DNA of 63,686 nt from positions 1 to 63,686 of the forward strand of contig JAAYDR010000061.1 in assembly GCA_012729115.1 (NCBI GenBank), given 5' to 3'. Made by a program: the position numbers and the translations under genes. Below, piece by piece: positions 1-8,950 of the stretch (the stretch's first letter is position 1; each line of letters starts with the position of its first letter). Origin of the DNA: Clostridiales bacterium. GTDB lineage: Bacteria; Bacillota; Clostridia; Christensenellales; Aristaeellaceae. The notes beneath the pieces were generated by a model. The model had not been told where the DNA came from. It worked only from the letters and a program-made list of their open reading frames with translations, and searched no databases.

Positions 1-89
1 AAGACATACTACCTGCTATTGGATTGGCAGGCTTGACGGTGAGTAGTTCCCTGCCGGGGGCAGGCATGATTTCAAGGAGGTTTTTTACA

Positions 90-2048
90 TTGCAAAGCAA
101 GGACCTGCAGGCCCTGACAGTGATACAGTTGCGCAAGCTCGCCCGTGAACATGGCGTGAAGTTGAGCGCGGGAATCGATAAGGATGGCATAGTGGAACGG
201 CTGGCGAATGCGCTGAAGGATCAGAATATTTTGGTTCCTTTTACAGATGCCTCAGAACCGGATAAGCCGTCTGAAAACGAAGCCTCTGACGAGAAACTGC
301 AGGGCTCTTCTTTGGCGGCAGATGTAACAGCGGTCGGGCCCGGTACTTCTGCACAGCCCTGGTCCACTCGGGTGGAACAGCCTGCCCAAGGTACAGGCAG
401 CACCGGTCAGCAGCCCGTTTATCGGCAGGCATGGCAGGCGCGTACCGCCATGTTTCGTCAACCTGGAATGCAGCCCAGTTGGCAGCAGCCTCAGCGTCCG
501 GCAGGCGCCCCTTCCCGCTTCGGACCGCCGGCCAGTTATCCGCAAACACCTCCTGTAACAAGAAGCCTGGATTCCCAGGATGAAACCCGTCTCGCCTCTG
601 AAACACCCAGGCAGGAGCCGGTTCCCCGGCTCGATGGATACCGCTTGGGATATCGGGCTGCTCCCCAGCGACAGACCTATCGGCGGCCGGAAGGCCCGCG
701 GTCTGATTTCTATCCCTCCTACCGCTCCGAGCAAGGCGCCGGAAGAGGAAGCTATTCCCCAAGCCCTTATCAGTCGCCTCGGGGCAATGAAATGGAGTAT
801 TACAACGACTCCTTGTACAGGCCGATTCGTGACCCTGCCTTTGCCGAGCCATATAGCCCCGGAATGCCTGTGCCGGACCTGCTCAGAACAGGCGAACCCT
901 TGGAGGCCAGCGGCGTTTTGGAGATCCTTCCCGACGGATACGGTTTCCTCCGCGCAGATACATTGCTGCCTGGCAAGAAGGATATCTATGTTTCCGTGGC
1001 GCAGATTCGTCGCTATGGCCTGCGCACCGGCGACTTTATTGAGGGCAAGGCACGGCCCCAGCGTGACAGCGATAAGTTTGCCGCATTGCTGTATGTGGAG
1101 CGCCTCAACGGTATGGAGCCGGAGGAAAGCAGTCTTCGCCAGACCTTTGACAGTCTGGTTCCCATCTATCCCAACCGACGCATTGTGCTGGAAAGCGAGC
1201 ACAATGGTGATAACATGCCCATTCGGCTGGTAGACCTGATTGCACCCATAGGCTTTGGCCAAAGGGCGATGATCATTGCTCCGCCGGAAAGCGGTCGTCT
1301 TATCATGCTCAAGGAGATTGGCAAGGCCATCAAACTGAACGATCCGCAAGCCCATGTTATGATGTTGATGGTCGACGCTCCCCCAGAGGAAGTCACCGAG
1401 ATCCGAGAGGCCGTCGAGGTGGAGGTCTTTGCGTCTACCTTTGCCGAGAGCCCGGAAAGCCAGACCCGGGTCAGCGAAACCATGCTGGAAAGCGCACAGC
1501 GCCTGGTAGAGGACGGCCGCAATGTGGTGATCCTCCTGGACAGCCTTACCAAGCTTACCCGGGCCTATCAAGCGGCGGCAACCCAAGGAGGCCGCGCCCT
1601 CACCAATACGGTGACTCCGGCTGCTCTCATCCGCCCCAAGCGCTTCTTCGGCATGGCCCGCAATACCAGGGAAGGTGGCAGTCTGACCATCATCGCCACC
1701 ATTGCCGTGGAAACCGGCTCCCGGGTGGACGATATCATTTTTGAAGAGTTCAAAGGCACAGCAAACATGGAACTGCGCCTGTGTACTCCCGCTCCCAATG
1801 ATCCCATCTTCCCCCTGATTGATTTGCAGCTCAGTGGAACCAAGAAGGAGGATTCGTTGCTCAGCGATGAGGAGAAGGAGGGGCTCAGGGCTATTCGAAC
1901 GGTGCTGGGTTCAACCACCAACCGGGAAGCTGTAGTGCAATTGGTGGATATGATGCGCAAGACCAAGTGCAACGCCGACTTGTTTAGCCGTTTGAAGGAC
2001 TGGATCGCCATGTGGGAGAAAAGCGGCTTTTTGGTAAGAAAGGGCTAA
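90..2048 (+). CDS. rho: Rho-like transcription termination factor with degenerate ATPase motifs
   Basis: Family role: Rho is a hexameric RNA-dependent ATPase that ends transcription. The product has 652 residues. I start it at TTG 90 because AAGGAGG (74-80) lies 9 bases upstream; an in-frame ATG at 66 precedes that site. Visible order: N-terminal SAP-like helices (about 5-45), a long disordered Pro/Gln/Arg/Tyr-rich insert (about 60-260), an OB-fold RNA-binding domain (LEILPDGYGFLRA), then the RecA-like core. The core keeps ILLDSLTKL, RPKRFFG, GGSLTIIAT and EEFKGT. However, the Walker A segment reads APPESGRL (397-404) instead of APPKAGKT, the catalytic DERPEE reads DAPPEE (429 on), and SGTRKEE reads SGTKKED. 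ATP hydrolysis is therefore doubtful. It could be a paralogue beside a normal Rho elsewhere in the genome. Confidence 0.85.
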   Translation: MQSKDLQALTVIQLRKLAREHGVKLSAGIDKDGIVERLANALKDQNILVPFTDASEPDKPSENEASDEKLQGSSLAADVTAVGPGTSAQPWSTRVEQPAQGTGSTGQQPVYRQAWQARTAMFRQPGMQPSWQQPQRPAGAPSRFGPPASYPQTPPVTRSLDSQDETRLASETPRQEPVPRLDGYRLGYRAAPQRQTYRRPEGPRSDFYPSYRSEQGAGRGSYSPSPYQSPRGNEMEYYNDSLYRPIRDPAFAEPYSPGMPVPDLLRTGEPLEASGVLEILPDGYGFLRADTLLPGKKDIYVSVAQIRRYGLRTGDFIEGKARPQRDSDKFAALLYVERLNGMEPEESSLRQTFDSLVPIYPNRRIVLESEHNGDNMPIRLVDLIAPIGFGQRAMIIAPPESGRLIMLKEIGKAIKLNDPQAHVMMLMVDAPPEEVTEIREAVEVEVFASTFAESPESQTRVSETMLESAQRLVEDGRNVVILLDSLTKLTRAYQAAATQGGRALTNTVTPAALIRPKRFFGMARNTREGGSLTIIATIAVETGSRVDDIIFEEFKGTANMELRLCTPAPNDPIFPLIDLQLSGTKKEDSLLSDEEKEGLRAIRTVLGSTTNREAVVQLVDMMRKTKCNADLFSRLKDWIAMWEKSGFLVRKG

Positions 2049-2064
2049 TAAACGGGTAAATCAA

Positions 2065-2107
2065 CGCCGTCCCGAAGGGGGAATCCTCTTGACGGGATGG
2101 CGCTTTT
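2065..2107 (+). terminator. Rho-independent terminator after the rho-like gene
   Basis: A 10-bp stem CGCCGTCCCG / CGGGATGGCG with one G-U pair is followed by CTTTTCTG. It starts 17 bases after the stop codon. Confidence 0.65.
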
Positions 2108-2133
2108 CTGCTGATTTTGTAAAGAAGGACATG

Positions 2134-2161
2134 ACAAAAGCGGCCCCTTTACAGGGGCCGC
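2134..2161 (-). terminator. Terminator of pckA (minus strand)
   Basis: A perfect 9-bp stem GCGGCCCCT / AGGGGCCGC is followed by TTTTGTC on the minus strand. It lies about 65 bases past the pckA stop and is arranged tail to tail with the rho terminator. Confidence 0.7.
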
Positions 2162-2225
2162 CCAAGACAAGTTCCGGTTGGCCTGCTATCTATGCGCCGT
2201 ATCGGTCGTCATCACATGGCTTTGA

Positions 2226-3800
2226 TTACGCTTTGGGGCCTGCGTCGATGATCTTCTGGTCCATGTTTTGATACTTCGCAAAATTCTTTTGGAACAACCC
2301 GGCCACCTTTTTGGCAGTTTCGTCGTAAGCGGCGGGATCCTTCCAGGTCTTTTTGGGAGTGAGAACTTCGCTGGGAACGCCGGGGCAGGAGGTGGGCACC
2401 ATCACGTTGAAGATGGGGTCCAGCTCAAACTCGCTCTTTTCCAGCTCGCCGTTGAGGCAGGCGGTGACCATGGCCCTTGTGTAGGGCAGGCTCATGCGCT
2501 TGCCGCCGTCGCCGTAGGAACCGCCGCTCCAGCCGGTGTTTACCAGATAGACGTTGGCACCGCTCTTGTCGATCCTCTCTCCCAGGAGCTCGGCATAACG
2601 GGAGGCGTGCAGGGGCAGGAAGGGCGCGCCAAAACAGGTGGAGAAGGTGGCTTCGGGCTCAGTAACGCCCCGCTCCGTGCCGGCCAGGCGGGCGGTGTAA
2701 CCGCTCACGTAATGGTACATGGCGGCCTCCCGGCTCAGTTTGCTGACAGGGGGCAGCACACCAAAGGCATCTGCCGTCAGGAAAATGACGGTTTTGGGGG
2801 TTCCGGCCACACCCGGAATAAGGGCGTTGCTGATGAAGTCCACAGGATATCCCACCCGGGTATTTTCTGTCAGGCTATCGTCGTCAAAGTCCAGTTCACG
2901 GGTCTGAGGATCAATCACGACGTTCTCCACCAGAGCGCCAAAGCGGATCGCGCCGTAGATCTCCGGCTCGTGCTCCTTGCTCAGGTTGATGCACTTGGCA
3001 TAGCAGCCGCCCTCGATATTGAAGATGCCATCGTCGCTCCAGCCGTGCTCATCGTCGCCAATCAGCTTGCGGTTGGGGTCAGCGGACAGCGTGGTCTTGC
3101 CTGTGCCGGACAAACCGAAGAAAATTGCGCTGTCGCCGTCATCGCCTACGTTGGCAGAGCAGTGCATGGAGAAGATATTCTGCTTGGGCAGCAGGTAGTT
3201 CATGATGGAGAAGACGCTCTTCTTCATTTCGCCCGAATACTGGCTGCCCGCCACCAGCACCATTTTTTTCTCAAAGGACACGATGATGGCCGCTTCGCTG
3301 CGAACGCCGTCCTTCACAGGGTCGCACTTAAAACCTGGTACAGACAGGATGGTGAAATCGGCATGGAAGGCTTCCAGTTCGTCCGTGGTGGGGCGGAGCA
3401 GCAGTTGGTGCATGAACATGTTTTGGCTGGCCAGTTCGTTCACCACCCGCACACCGATGCGGTATTTGGGGTCTGCTCCCGCAAAGCCGTCAAAAACGTA
3501 CACGTCCCGGCCCTGGAGATATGCAAGCATCTGCTTGAGGATGTTTTCGAACTTTTCGGGGCTGATGGCGACATTGACCTTGCCCCAGTCGATTTCATCA
3601 TGGACGGAGGGCTCGTCGACAATATAGCGATCCTGGGGAGACCGGCCGGTGTATTTTCCGGTGTTCACCACCAGAGCGCCGGTATTGCTGAGGATTCCTT
3701 CCCCGCGGGCGAGCGCGAATTCCGTGAGAGGACCAACAGGCAGGTTGCGATACACGTTCTTGGGATTGCTGATGCCCAAATAGGAAAGATCAAGACTCAT
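2226..3800 (-). CDS. pckA: Phosphoenolpyruvate carboxykinase (ATP)
   Basis: Interconverts oxaloacetate + ATP with phosphoenolpyruvate + CO2 + ADP in the cytoplasm. The product has 524 residues, normal for the ATP-dependent family. The kinase P-loop [14 protein letters not shown], the following GDDEHGW metal site and the N-terminal [10 protein letters not shown] segment are all visible. Two ATGs compete. The one at 3800 sits 7 bases from AGGAGG, while the one at 3806 is only 1 base away, so 3800 is chosen. The gene is monocistronic with its own terminator. A perfect 16-bp palindrome lies 68 bases upstream and may be an operator. In anaerobes this enzyme can work in either direction, linking to ppdK at 51038. 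Confidence 0.95.
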   Translation of the reverse strand: MSLDLSYLGISNPKNVYRNLPVGPLTEFALARGEGILSNTGALVVNTGKYTGRSPQDRYIVDEPSVHDEIDWGKVNVAISPEKFENILKQMLAYLQGRDVYVFDGFAGADPKYRIGVRVVNELASQNMFMHQLLLRPTTDELEAFHADFTILSVPGFKCDPVKDGVRSEAAIIVSFEKKMVLVAGSQYSGEMKKSVFSIMNYLLPKQNIFSMHCSANVGDDGDSAIFFGLSGTGKTTLSADPNRKLIGDDEHGWSDDGIFNIEGGCYAKCINLSKEHEPEIYGAIRFGALVENVVIDPQTRELDFDDDSLTENTRVGYPVDFISNALIPGVAGTPKTVIFLTADAFGVLPPVSKLSREAAMYHYVSGYTARLAGTERGVTEPEATFSTCFGAPFLPLHASRYAELLGERIDKSGANVYLVNTGWSGGSYGDGGKRMSLPYTRAMVTACLNGELEKSEFELDPIFNVMVPTSCPGVPSEVLTPKKTWKDPAAYDETAKKVAGLFQKNFAKYQNMDQKIIDAGPKA

Positions 3801-3867
3801 TTCCATGCCTCCTAAATAAAAGTGTTCACAGCACGCAGCTGTTCCACGCTTCGCATGCAGTGTGAGC

Positions 3868-3883
3868 GAAATTGTACAATTTC
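3868..3883. promoter_or_regulatory. Perfect 16-bp palindrome upstream of pckA
   Basis: GAAATTGTACAATTTC is its own reverse complement. It stands in the gap between ksgA and pckA, where an operator for pckA would be expected. No convincing -35/-10 pair was seen next to it. Confidence 0.45.
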
Positions 3884-3966
3884 ACCCTATTTCTAAAGTT
3901 TCTACGTATATCGGGAAAATCCTTCTTGTTCAGAAAAGCATTTTTCCAGATGGTACGTACGGGTAC

Positions 3967-4812
3967 TCAGCGCCGTTCCCAGCACCCGTTGGCAAAGCGG
4001 ATCCAATCCTCCACACTCAGCGCTTCACCCCGTACCGTGGGTGATAAGCCCAATGAGATCAGAACCTCCCGCAGGGTTTCGCTTTCCAGACCAGCTACGG
4101 TTTTCACTGCGTTGATCAGGGTTTTGCGCCGTTGGGCAAAGCCAGCCCTCATGAGGTCAAACAGCAATCGTTCGTCGACCACAGGATAAGGCGGAGCCTT
4201 GCGCAAGGGGAGGTTGATGAATGCGCTGTCTACCTTGGGAGGAGGTGTAAAGGCGTGTGCGGGGACCACCTGCGCCAGAGAGGGCTGCCCGTAGTATTGC
4301 GCCTTCACGCTGAGCAGGCTGTAGGCCTCCTGGGAGGATCCGGCCAGCAGTTTGTCCGCAACCTCCTTTTGTACCATCACGGAGATCTGAGCGATGGGCA
4401 GGCCGCTTTCCAGCAGTAAATCCAGGATTGGGGTGGTTACATTGTATGGGATGTTGGCGATCACGAAAAAACCCTGGCCGAGGGGGGCACAGAGTTGAGG
4501 CAAAGGCAGGCGGCGGATGTCTCCCTGAATGATGGATACATTGTCGTAGAGCGCCAGGTTGGTGCGAAGGAGGGGAAGGATGCTTTCATCCACCTCCACG
4601 GCCAGCACCTGCCCGGCTGCTTCGCACAGGCAGGCAGTCAACATGCCGCTGCCAGGTCCGATTTCCAGTACCTTATCCTGCTTGGTCACGCCTGTGGAGG
4701 CAACCAGGGACTCAAGCAGGGCCGTGTCATAGAGAAAATGCTGGCCCAGGTCATGCTTGAAAGGAAGCCCATCCTCCCGCCTGCGCCGGGCCTTCTGGTA
4801 GGATACTTTCAA
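3967..4812 (-). CDS. ksgA: 16S rRNA (adenine1518-N6/adenine1519-N6)-dimethyltransferase
   Basis: Dimethylates two adjacent adenines in the 3' hairpin of 16S rRNA during 30S maturation, using S-adenosylmethionine. The product has 281 residues, usual for RsmA/KsgA. Visible motifs: GQHFL near residue 23, the SAM-binding LEIGPGSGMLT near 50, the acidic VEVDE strand end, and the catalytic NIPYN. The C-terminal small helical domain is present. The start overlaps the dnaX stop by ATGA, so translation is probably coupled to dnaX. No clear terminator follows before pckA. Confidence 0.95.
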   Translation of the reverse strand: MKVSYQKARRRREDGLPFKHDLGQHFLYDTALLESLVASTGVTKQDKVLEIGPGSGMLTACLCEAAGQVLAVEVDESILPLLRTNLALYDNVSIIQGDIRRLPLPQLCAPLGQGFFVIANIPYNVTTPILDLLLESGLPIAQISVMVQKEVADKLLAGSSQEAYSLLSVKAQYYGQPSLAQVVPAHAFTPPPKVDSAFINLPLRKAPPYPVVDERLLFDLMRAGFAQRRKTLINAVKTVAGLESETLREVLISLGLSPTVRGEALSVEDWIRFANGCWERR

Positions 4813-6491
4813 TGCGGGCTCTCCTCCTCTTCAATTTGAACCAGGTCGCGGCCGAAAGTCTCCACCAGCATGCTTTGCACCTGGTCCTGGATGGCTTCCT
4901 TTTTGGCAGCAGTCAGATCATCCTCTCGCACCGGCTGAAAAACGATGGATAAGCCCGCCGCCTCGCTGAGTGCCTTGGAGACCAACTCCACCCGGGCAGG
5001 CTGGCATAGCTTTTCATAGGCGAAACCGTTGGTGAAAGGAATGAGGAGCTGGTATACATTGCCCTTGGCTCCTAAAAACCTTCCGCTGCGCAGCAGGCCG
5101 AACAGGGGTGGTTCCGTTTTGCTGATCATCGTCAGAGCCTTTTGCCAAATGGCAGAAGATTCCTGAGAGGACGGCCCTGCTCCCCTGGTTTCCGTTTGAT
5201 TTGATCCCTGTTTGGGGGAGGATACTTTACTGGCGGTATCCACAGCGGTGTTTCCGGTTGAAGGAGCTTGTCCTTCCTGTCGCTTGGCTGCGGGGGCAGC
5301 AGCGCGAACACTGCTGGAAGGGGGCATTTCTTTAAGCCCATCCAGCCTGCGCTCCAGTTCTGCCACGCGCTCCAGCAGTGCGGCGTTATCCTCGCCCCGC
5401 TGCTCCTGGCAGGCGTCCAGGGCGGCTACCTCCAGGCCGATGCGGGGGGTGGAGGCATAGCGGAGCTCGCCCTCTGAGCGCATGAGCAAGCCCATGATCC
5501 GCAGCAGCCGTTCCTGGGTGAAAGCTTTCCCTTGCGCGCGATAGCGTTTTTCGTCCTCATCGGTTACATCCAGCAGCGAAGCGGCATCTTTGGACACAGA
5601 CTTTACCAGGAGCAATGCCCGGATGTGGGACGTCAACTCCCGCAGGAATACCTGAGGTTCCCGTCCGGAGCGCATCATATGGTCAATTTGCTCCATTACG
5701 CGCCCTTCATTCCCCTGTGCGATACTGTCCACAAAGGAGAATAGAAAATCCTTGTCCGAGGCCCCCAGGATGTCCCTTACCTGGGAGGCGGTAATCTCTC
5801 CGTCGACGGCTCCCGCAACGACCATGTCCAAGATGCTGAAGGCATCCCGCATGGCTCCTTCGGCAGCGCGGGCCACCATTTGCAGTGCCTCCTCCTGGGC
5901 GGATATACCCAGCTTGTCCAAGGCAAGCATCATACGCTCCACCATTTGTCCGGAGGGAATCCGCCTAAAATCATACCGTTGGACGCGGGACAGAATCGTA
6001 GCGGGCAGCTTCTGGGGCTCCGTGGTAGCCAGAATAAATACCACGTGGGCCGGGGGTTCCTCCAGGGTTTTCAGCAGCGCGTTAAAGGCCGCGGTGGAGA
6101 GCATGTGCACCTCGTCGATGATATATACCTTGTACTTGCCCGTCTGAGCCGGATAGCGGACCTGCTCCAGTAATTCCCGTACATGGTCTACGCTGTTGTT
6201 GCTGGCGGCATCCAGTTCCAACACGTCCAGAGTGGTTTCACTCCCAATTGCCTTGCAGGACGGGCATTGTCCGCAGGGATCCCCCTCATGGGGATCCTCA
6301 CAGTTGATGGCCCGGCTCATGATTTTGGCCAGGGTGGTTTTGCCAGTGCCTCTGCAGCCGCAGAACAGATAGGCGTGGGCAATGTGCCCGGTTTGGATTT
6401 GGCGGCGCAGGGTTTTGACAACGGCCTCCTGGCCGATCACCTGCTCAAAGGTTGTGGGACGCCATTGGCGGTAGAGCGCTTGGTATGCCAT
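4809..6491 (-). CDS. dnaX: DNA polymerase III subunit gamma/tau
   Basis: AAA+ subunit of the clamp loader that places the beta clamp on primed DNA. The product has 560 residues. Visible: Walker A GCRGTGKTT (45-53), the zinc-binding cysteines C64, C73, C76 and C79, Walker B IIDEVH, and sensor-type ATTEPQKLP. A Ser/Gln/Lys-rich linker follows the third domain, then a C-terminal tau-like region. GGGAGG sits 6 bases before the start. A TATAAT at 6539-6544 (minus) is a possible -10, but no matching -35 is seen. The usual Bacillota neighbours yaaK/ebfC and recR are missing; ksgA follows directly with a 4-base overlap. Confidence 0.95.
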   Translation of the reverse strand: MAYQALYRQWRPTTFEQVIGQEAVVKTLRRQIQTGHIAHAYLFCGCRGTGKTTLAKIMSRAINCEDPHEGDPCGQCPSCKAIGSETTLDVLELDAASNNSVDHVRELLEQVRYPAQTGKYKVYIIDEVHMLSTAAFNALLKTLEEPPAHVVFILATTEPQKLPATILSRVQRYDFRRIPSGQMVERMMLALDKLGISAQEEALQMVARAAEGAMRDAFSILDMVVAGAVDGEITASQVRDILGASDKDFLFSFVDSIAQGNEGRVMEQIDHMMRSGREPQVFLRELTSHIRALLLVKSVSKDAASLLDVTDEDEKRYRAQGKAFTQERLLRIMGLLMRSEGELRYASTPRIGLEVAALDACQEQRGEDNAALLERVAELERRLDGLKEMPPSSSVRAAAPAAKRQEGQAPSTGNTAVDTASKVSSPKQGSNQTETRGAGPSSQESSAIWQKALTMISKTEPPLFGLLRSGRFLGAKGNVYQLLIPFTNGFAYEKLCQPARVELVSKALSEAAGLSIVFQPVREDDLTAAKKEAIQDQVQSMLVETFGRDLVQIEEEESPH

Positions 6492-6600
6492 GCTATGCCT
6501 CCCGGGGCTTGGCCCCTTCCATACATTGGGTTGTGTTCATTATATCATAGAATTCCGCGGCAGGGGAGGGGGCGGGACCTTCACCCGGAGCATTTCCGGC

Positions 6601-6629
6601 TTGTGCTTTTGCGCCACTTGCGCTATGAT
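6601..6629 (+). promoter_or_regulatory. Candidate sigma-70 promoter for the MATE gene
   Basis: TTGTGC, 17-base spacer, TATGAT; the -10 ends 61 bases before the MATE start codon. Confidence 0.45.
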
Positions 6630-6690
6630 ACCTGAGTATCCCGGCGCTTATGAACCCTTTGCCCCATCAACGCAAACGAGGAGGATAGCC

Positions 6691-8082
6691 ATGCAGCGGA
6701 CCCGGCACACCCTCCGCTCCTACATGGGAACCAAGGCATTCTATCAAAGCGCGTTGAGCGTGATGATTCCCGTTGCCATCCAGCAGCTCATCAACAACCT
6801 GTTTAATATGATGGACAATGTCATGGTGGGAAGCCTCGACATCGAAGGCCTGGCCATGAGCGCCTGCAGTGTAGCCAACAAGCCCTATCTTATTTTTTTT
6901 GGCGTGTTTTTTGGTCTTTGTGGCGCAGGGGGGTTGATGATCAGCCAGTATTTTGGCTCCGGGGACCGAAAGACCTGCCAGGGTCTGTTTTCTTTGCAGA
7001 TGCTGCTGGGGTTGTGCAGTTCCCTTCTTTTCTGCGTGGTTCTGTTCTGCTTTCCCAGTCAGGTGATGAATATCTTTGTCAGGGATGAGCGCACCGTGGC
7101 ACTGGGGGTACAATACCTGCGGGTGGTCTGCTTCAGTTACTTGCCGGTGGCGGTCAGCAGCACCTGTATCTTTTCCATGCGTGCCTTGGGGCATAACAAA
7201 GTCAGCATGATGGTCAGTTTGGCCACCATGGCTGTCAATGCGATCTTTAATTATCTGCTGATCTTTGGCAAACTGGGATTCCCGGCCCTGGGAGTGGAGG
7301 GGGCAGCATGGGGCACCCTGATTGCCCGAATGTTTGAAATGGCCTTTTACCTCGTTGTACTACTGCGCAAACGTACGGTATTCTCCTTGGATTTGCTTGC
7401 CTTCCGCAGGCTTGGCAAACCTGTGGCCAAGACCTATACCCGCAAGGCCATACCGCTCATTTTCAATGAGATCTTGTGGACGGTGGGACTGAATGTGTAC
7501 TTCTGGAGTTATGCTCGCCTGGATGAAAGCGCTCTGCCTGCCATTACCATCGCGGACCAATGCTTCCAGGTAGCTGCCGTGCTGGCTACGGGAACCTCCT
7601 CGGCGGTATCGGTGCTCATCGGTACGGAACTGGGAGCCAACCGGCTGCAAAAGGCCAAGGAAAACTGTAAAAAGCTCTTTTCTCTGGTGCTGGCAGTGGC
7701 CTCTGTTTGCACGGTGCTGTGTGTGCTGTTGGGTCTGCTTATGCCGTATGCCTTTACCGTCACCCGGGAGTTGCGCCTGCTGGCTACCTGGCTGACCTGG
7801 ATAACCGCCCTGTTTGCCCCGCTGAACTTCGTGTATGCCTTCTGTTTCTATTGCCTGCGGGCAGGCGGTGATACCCGCAGCGCCATGCTGTTGGACAGCG
7901 GCTATATGTGGGTGATCCCTGTGCCCATCAGTATTTTCATGGCCCTGCTTCTTCCAGGCAGGATCTCCATCACAGCCGCCATGCTGATCGTACAATTCCT
8001 AATGAATGCCAAGGTGATTCTGGCCCTCAGGGTTCTCCGCAGGGGGCGCTGGGTCTGCAACATTACTCTGCGGGACGCCTAG
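6691..8082 (+). CDS. MATE family multidrug/metabolite exporter
   Basis: Predicted Na+- or H+-coupled exporter in the cytoplasmic membrane. The product has 463 residues, the normal length for the 12-helix MATE family. The N-terminal half carries the family pattern PVAIQQLINNLFNMMDNVMVG, and two homologous sets of about six hydrophobic segments can be traced. The start at ATG 6691 follows GAGGAGG by 6 bases; upstream codons in the same frame lie in the promoter region and are excluded. It is transcribed divergently from dnaX and is probably monocistronic. The substrate cannot be read from the sequence. Confidence 0.9.
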   Translation: MQRTRHTLRSYMGTKAFYQSALSVMIPVAIQQLINNLFNMMDNVMVGSLDIEGLAMSACSVANKPYLIFFGVFFGLCGAGGLMISQYFGSGDRKTCQGLFSLQMLLGLCSSLLFCVVLFCFPSQVMNIFVRDERTVALGVQYLRVVCFSYLPVAVSSTCIFSMRALGHNKVSMMVSLATMAVNAIFNYLLIFGKLGFPALGVEGAAWGTLIARMFEMAFYLVVLLRKRTVFSLDLLAFRRLGKPVAKTYTRKAIPLIFNEILWTVGLNVYFWSYARLDESALPAITIADQCFQVAAVLATGTSSAVSVLIGTELGANRLQKAKENCKKLFSLVLAVASVCTVLCVLLGLLMPYAFTVTRELRLLATWLTWITALFAPLNFVYAFCFYCLRAGGDTRSAMLLDSGYMWVIPVPISIFMALLLPGRISITAAMLIVQFLMNAKVILALRVLRRGRWVCNITLRDA

Positions 8083-8094
8083 GGAAAGCGGATG

Positions 8095-8123
8095 TTGATT
8101 CTGGATACAAACTGGGATATAAT
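8095..8123 (+). promoter_or_regulatory. Sigma-70 promoter for trmK operon
   Basis: TTGATT, 17-base spacer, TATAAT: a near-consensus promoter. It lies 34 bases before the trmK start and drives trmK, the Nif3-like gene and the zinc-ribbon gene. Confidence 0.75.
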
Positions 8124-8156
8124 AATGAATGGATCTTTTTTTGAAACGGATGCATT

Positions 8157-8915
8157 GTGTTGGAGAATGACTGCCTAAGCCGATGCAAGGTGGGCGGGAG
8201 CCCCCGTCAGCCTCAATTGGATAAGCGCCTGAAGGCCGCTTATGACATGATCCCCGCCTGCGCCCTGTGCGCGGACATCGGGGCGGATCATGGGCGGTTG
8301 AGCGCTGTCTGTCTGCTTGCCGGTAAGGTGCAGCACATGCTGGTTGCTGATATCAGCGCTAAGGCCCTGGAGAAATCACGAAAGCTGATGGCCGCGTGGA
8401 GGCTTTGCGATCGCACCAGTTTTGCGGTTGCGGACGGCCTTGAGGCCATCCAGATCCTGCCGGAGGGCAAAGTGGATGCCATCTGCATATTGGGCATGGG
8501 CGGAGAGACCATGGCGGGCATCCTGCAGAGGGGAAAGAATCAATTGGGAGGGGCATCTCTGGTGCTGGGACCCCAAACAGAGCTGTCCTTGGTGCGGGAA
8601 ACGCTGAATGAAATCGGTTACCGGATTCGACGCGAGCTTGCAGTGGAGGCGAATCGGCGCTTTTACGTTCTCATGGCCGCTACTCCTGCGCTGCCGGGAG
8701 AGACGCCCCATACCCGGCGGGAGATTCTGGCAGGAACAAAAATGCTCATGGAGTGCGGGCCGGAGGGCCAGGCTTACCTGCAAAGGAGGCAGCAATTGCT
8801 GGAAAAGACAATGGCGGCCATGGGAGACAAGCCCAATGACCCGGTCAGGCTTTGCAGAATCCAAGAGGAATTGGGCTGTCTGACAGAGGTTCTCCCACAG
8901 CGGGAAGGAATTTAG
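8157..8915 (+). CDS. trmK: tRNA (adenine22-N1)-methyltransferase
   Basis: Methylates N1 of A22 in tRNA using S-adenosylmethionine (YqfN/TrmK family). The Rossmann-type motif ADIGADHG and the family signature GMGGETM are visible, followed by the helical C-terminal part. The product is 252 residues if started at GTG 8157. The conserved part begins at LDKRLKAAYDMIP, about 20 residues in, and no strong ribosome binding site precedes GTG 8157, so the true start could be TTG 8160, GTG 8190 or TTG 8218. The Nif3-like gene 35 bases downstream is the usual neighbour in Bacillota. Confidence 0.88.
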   Translation: MLENDCLSRCKVGGSPRQPQLDKRLKAAYDMIPACALCADIGADHGRLSAVCLLAGKVQHMLVADISAKALEKSRKLMAAWRLCDRTSFAVADGLEAIQILPEGKVDAICILGMGGETMAGILQRGKNQLGGASLVLGPQTELSLVRETLNEIGYRIRRELAVEANRRFYVLMAATPALPGETPHTRREILAGTKMLMECGPEGQAYLQRRQQLLEKTMAAMGDKPNDPVRLCRIQEELGCLTEVLPQREGI

Positions 8916-8950
8916 GTTCCCCATCAAGAAGTAATAAGGAGGGCCAAGGG

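Noticed and set aside
252-1586. 444-codon minus-strand frame opposite rho
   Set aside because: Shadow of the rho-like gene; no motif and no start signal.
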